Shown in pieces: positions 61,097-64,000 of a stretch of 64,000 nucleotides of DNA. Position 1 is the first letter of the stretch; each line of letters begins with the position of its first letter. A model generated the notes under the pieces. It searched no databases. It worked only from the letters and a program-made list of their open reading frames with translations, and was not told the DNA's origin. The stretch comes from Myxococcota bacterium. Lineage in GTDB: Bacteria > Myxococcota_A > UBA9160 > UBA4427. The translations under genes and the position numbers were made by a program. Location: NCBI GenBank assembly GCA_029243605.1, contig JAQWRT010000005.1, positions 62,001 to 126,000 of the forward strand, read 5' to 3'.

Positions 61097-62749
61097 TTGG
61101 TGTACCCCGAATTGACCTTTGCCCCCGAGGTCTGGGACGGTGTTCTACATCGTCTGCAGCAAGAAGTCCCCGCCTTCACCTTCGAAACATGGCTCCAGCC
61201 CCTGGAGCCCCGAAGAGTGGACGCGGGACTGCTACTCGTATGCCCTTCGCCCTTTCACCAGGAGCGAATCCAGCGACACTTTCTCGCGCGCATCGACGCG
61301 TGCCTGCGCGCCGAGAACGGCGCCGGGGTGGAGATTGTTCTCGGTCTGACCCAAGACGGCTCGGCCCTTGGCGGGGCCTCACCGAAGAAGCCGGCTGCCC
61401 CGAAACTCCGGGCCCTCAAAGACGACGATGCGCGATGCTCCCCTCGCGTCGAATCGCCAGCGCCCCCGGCCGAACCGGCTCGGGTGCCCCAGCCTACCCC
61501 GACGCCTCGACGACCCCGAAGGGTGGTCCGGGCCGTGACCCCGAATCGAGTGCCCGGGTCCGGCGCCTCGGGACCGGGGGCGACGCCGACCCAATATTCC
61601 TTTGACAGCTTCGTCGTCGGGCCGTGCAATGCCCTGGCCCGGGAAGCCGCCTTCGCCATGGCCCGAAACCAACAACAGGCCCTGAACCAGCTCTATCTGC
61701 GAGCGGATTCGGGTATGGGGAAAACGCACCTGGCGCGAGCCGTCTCCGCCGAGGCCGCCCAGTTGGGAGCGGGCGAGGTCAAATACGTCTCCTCCGAGAG
61801 CTTTACCAACCAATTCCTCTCGGCCCTGCGCAGCAACCGAACCGGGGACTTCAAGCGCCGCTACCGAGGTCGGAAGCAGCTCTTGATCGTAGAGGACGTT
61901 CAGTTCCTCGAAAACAAGGCCGCCACCCAGCTCGAATTCTTTCATACCGTCCAGCACGTCCTCGACGCCGGCGGGCGGGTCATGCTCACCGGTGATCGGA
62001 TGCCCCAGGAGATGCCCGAGCTCAACCCTCGGCTGCGCTCCCAACTCTCGAGCGGATTCGTCGCTGAGCTCGACCCCCCGGATCAACGCGTCCGCCGGGC
62101 CATCCTCCGGAGCAAGGCGGCCCACGGGGGCGTCGCGCTCCCCGCGGAGTGCCTGGACATTCTCGTCGAAAACCTCCGGGGGAGTGTCCGGGAGCTCGAG
62201 GGCGCCCTGATCCAGCTGGTCACCACTTCCTCGCTGTTGAAGCGCGCCATCGACCTCGAGCTGACCGAAAGCGCCATCGCCAAGAAGATCTCCGCATCGC
62301 CCCGGAAACGGCGGCTGACCATCGGGGACGTGATCGGGGTGGTGGCGGGGTTCTTTCAGTCCAGTCCCGAGCAGCTCGCCTCCCGGTCCCGGCGCAAGCA
62401 GGTGCTCGTCCCCCGACAGCTCGCCATGTACCTCTGCCGCCGCTACACCGACGCCCCAGTGGGAAAAATCGGCGAGGCCCTGGGCCGCGACCACCCCGCC
62501 GTGCGCAACGCCATCGAGAAGATCGAGCGCGGTATCCTCGAAAGGCCCCCGCTGCGCTACCAGGTCGAAGCCCTGGGCGAGCGACTCGACAGCCTGGTCG
62601 GCGAGCTCGACCGCGGCGATTCGGCGCCCCAGTCACGAAGCCCCCAGTCACGAAGCCCCCAGTCACGACGCCCCCAGTCACGACGCCCCCCGCAAGACCT
62701 CTCCCAAGACCTCTCGCAAGACCTCTCGCAGTACCCCTCGGCGCCCTGA
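61097..62749 (+). CDS. dnaA: Chromosomal replication initiator DnaA, divergent with repeat tail
   Basis: A 550-residue DnaA. Domain I opens WDGVLHRLQQEVPAFTFETWLQPLEP. Domain III has Walker A GMGKTH (Lys209), Walker B LLIVEDVQFL and the sensor/arginine region NPRLRSQLSSGF. Domain IV has VLVPRQLAMYLCRR and GRDHPAVRNAI (Asp465, His466, Pro467). E. coli DnaA reads GRDHTTV here, so the Thr that contacts the DnaA box is Pro. After domain IV a tail of about 50 residues made of QSR-S/R-P and QDLS repeats follows, which I do not know from other DnaA proteins. The start is TTG 61097 or GTG 61100, with weak ribosome sites. dnaN and gyrB do not follow it here. Confidence 0.88.
   Translation: MVYPELTFAPEVWDGVLHRLQQEVPAFTFETWLQPLEPRRVDAGLLLVCPSPFHQERIQRHFLARIDACLRAENGAGVEIVLGLTQDGSALGGASPKKPAAPKLRALKDDDARCSPRVESPAPPAEPARVPQPTPTPRRPRRVVRAVTPNRVPGSGASGPGATPTQYSFDSFVVGPCNALAREAAFAMARNQQQALNQLYLRADSGMGKTHLARAVSAEAAQLGAGEVKYVSSESFTNQFLSALRSNRTGDFKRRYRGRKQLLIVEDVQFLENKAATQLEFFHTVQHVLDAGGRVMLTGDRMPQEMPELNPRLRSQLSSGFVAELDPPDQRVRRAILRSKAAHGGVALPAECLDILVENLRGSVRELEGALIQLVTTSSLLKRAIDLELTESAIAKKISASPRKRRLTIGDVIGVVAGFFQSSPEQLASRSRRKQVLVPRQLAMYLCRRYTDAPVGKIGEALGRDHPAVRNAIEKIERGILERPPLRYQVEALGERLDSLVGELDRGDSAPQSRSPQSRSPQSRRPQSRRPPQDLSQDLSQDLSQYPSAP
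62627..62739 (+). repeat. Two tandem arrays inside the 3' end of dnaA (15 bp and 12 bp periods)
   Basis: Four 15-bp units of CCCCAGTCACGA(A/C)GC run from 62627 to 62686. About four 12-bp units of GCAAGACCTCTC (one with C for G, the last degenerate) then run from 62692 to 62739. Both keep the reading frame, because the periods are multiples of three, and encode the Q-S-R-P and Q-D-L-S tail. Confidence 0.85.
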
Positions 62750-62782
62750 TCACCGGGCCCCGGGCGAGACCCGACGAATCCG

Positions 62783-64000
62783 CTAGCGAACCACCTGCAA
62801 GGAGGCCAAATCCTCGGCGCTCTGCTCTGGGGTGGGAGCAGCCTCGGGCGTCACGGGCTCAGGGGCGGGGGCGGGATCAGGGGCGGGGTCAAGGGCGGGA
62901 TCAAGGGCGGGGTCATCGAAGCGACGGAGACTCTGGTAGAGGGTTCCGCGCTCCACGGGAACGCGTCCGATCTCCCGGATCAAGCGCCGAAAATCTTCCG
63001 GGGCTGTGTTCTCGCCGAACTGCGAGCCCGACTCCCGGCTGATGGACTCCTCCATCAGCGTGCCGCCAAAATCATTGGCCCCGGCGTCGAGAGCGACCTG
63101 GCCCAATTTATGACCCATCTTCACCCAGGAGACCTGGATATTCGTGATCCACGGGCGCATGAAGAGCCGAGACACCGCCACGACTCGCAGGTCCTCGGGG
63201 GCGGTGGCGCCCGGGCGCGACCCGAGCACGTTGTAGAGCTCGTTGCGCTCGTGGATATAACCCAGGGGAACGAACTCGGTGAAGCCGCCGGTCTCCTTTT
63301 GGACGTCTCGGATCAACCCCATATGCGCCGCGATATGCCGGGGACTCTCGATGTGTCCGTACATCACGGTCGAGGTCGTAGGTAGCCCAACCCGGTGAGC
63401 GGCCTTGATGATCTCGACCCATCGGTCGGTCTTGAGTTTGCGGGGTGAGAGGATGTCCCGGATCTCGTCGTCCAGGATCTCCGCGGCTGTCCCCGGCAAG
63501 CTGCTGACCCCGGCCTCCTTGAGCCAGGCCAGGTAGTCACCGATCTCCATATCACTCTTGCGATGGCCGAAGTCAATTTCCTCGGGCGAGAAGGCATGCA
63601 GGTGCAGTTGGGGAAACGCGGACTTAACCGCCGATGCGATCTCGTGGTAGTAAGCATGATCTTTTTGGGGATGGATACCCCCTTGCATGCAAATCTCTGT
63701 CGCGCCTCGCTCGATGGCGTCGGCGCATTTTTCCAAAAGCTTGTCCGTGTCGTGGACAAAGGCATCGGAATCGTGCTTGTGCCGGGCAAAGCCGCAGAAG
63801 GAGCAACCCACGTAGCAAATATTCGTGAAGTTGATGTTGCGGCAAACGACGTAGGTCACGTCGTCTCCCACATCTTCCTTGCGCGCTTTGTCCGCCGCCC
63901 AATACAGCGCGTGGCGATCGGCGCCCTCGGCTCTGAGCAGGCATTCCGCCTCCTCAACCGAAATTTCTCGGCCATCCAGGGCAGCCTCGAGAATGGCCGC
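62783..64000 (-). CDS. cofH: CofH-like radical SAM FO synthase subunit (5' end beyond the window)
   Basis: An open frame of 406 residues runs from the right edge. The radical-SAM cysteines are CYVGCSFC (C-x3-C-x2-C), preceded by RNINFTNI. CofH-type motifs follow: MQGGIHP, HAFSPEEI, LPGTAAEILDDEIRDIL, STVMYGHI and TGGFTEFVPLGY. CofH with CofG makes the deazaflavin FO of coenzyme F420. The related menaquinone enzymes MqnC and MqnE have other residues at these places. A Pro/Asp/Ala-rich tail is coded by a 12-bp repeat at 62870-62917. The frame continues past the GTG at 63871, so the true start lies outside the window. Confidence 0.83.
   Translation of the reverse strand, partial: AAILEAALDGREISVEEAECLLRAEGADRHALYWAADKARKEDVGDDVTYVVCRNINFTNICYVGCSFCGFARHKHDSDAFVHDTDKLLEKCADAIERGATEICMQGGIHPQKDHAYYHEIASAVKSAFPQLHLHAFSPEEIDFGHRKSDMEIGDYLAWLKEAGVSSLPGTAAEILDDEIRDILSPRKLKTDRWVEIIKAAHRVGLPTTSTVMYGHIESPRHIAAHMGLIRDVQKETGGFTEFVPLGYIHERNELYNVLGSRPGATAPEDLRVVAVSRLFMRPWITNIQVSWVKMGHKLGQVALDAGANDFGGTLMEESISRESGSQFGENTAPEDFRRLIREIGRVPVERGTLYQSLRRFDDPALDPALDPAPDPAPAPEPVTPEAAPTPEQSAEDLASLQVVR

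Overview
The window is a GC-rich, gene-dense bacterial chromosome segment. It has no CRISPR array, insertion sequence, tRNA or rRNA that I can recognise. Housekeeping genes (gdhA, pyrF, tgt, ychF, rnhA, aroC, thiC, dnaA) sit among many oxidative and CoA-ester enzymes: a P450, an aldehyde dehydrogenase, four acyl-CoA-dehydrogenase-fold proteins, an enoyl-CoA hydratase, SDRs and TetR regulators. A cofH-like gene at the right edge suggests coenzyme F420. This mix fits a free-living aerobic heterotroph of a poorly cultivated proteobacterial-type lineage (deltaproteobacterial, Binatota or Myxococcota-like), but I cannot place it from sequence alone.

Region 1 (1-10919) is all on the minus strand: a MarC membrane protein cut by the window edge, then a phosphotransferase, P450 and aldehyde dehydrogenase cluster, a DUF805 protein, an acetoacetate-decarboxylase-family protein, a nitronate-monooxygenase-like protein, a secreted DUF3604 protein and gdhA. 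An AT-rich palindrome with a TATAAT box lies just upstream of the P450.

Region 2 (11433-24293) holds a sulfotransferase, an SDR and a translationally coupled trio: a lipocalin-like protein, a 1958-residue type I polyketide synthase and an alpha/beta hydrolase. The PKS keeps KS, AT, ER and ACP motifs, but its DH and KR regions lack their catalytic residues. A TetR protein with a fused DUF1214-like C-terminus and a lactamase-fold hydrolase follow.

Region 3 (24485-40062) is accessory metabolism. It contains a sulfatase-family protein with Thr at the nucleophile position, an enoyl-CoA hydratase, a DJ-1 protein, small stress and flavin proteins, an AtoE-type transporter, an adjacent acyl-CoA dehydrogenase pair, a cytochrome b561/c' pair, and a TetR regulator with a nested palindrome in its divergent promoter region.

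Region 4 (40334-64000) is mostly housekeeping: pyrF, tgt, ychF, rnhA, a nitroreductase, EVE and DTW proteins, aroC, a CinA-type protein, a CbiX-like chelatase, NUDIX, a ClC channel and thiC. Next come a roughly 400-base structured non-coding stretch, a small acidic protein, a SprT-like protein, a Lon-N protein, a possible origin region, a divergent dnaA with a repeat-built C-terminal tail, and cofH. Short tandem repeats of 8, 12, 14 and 15 bp recur between and inside genes here.
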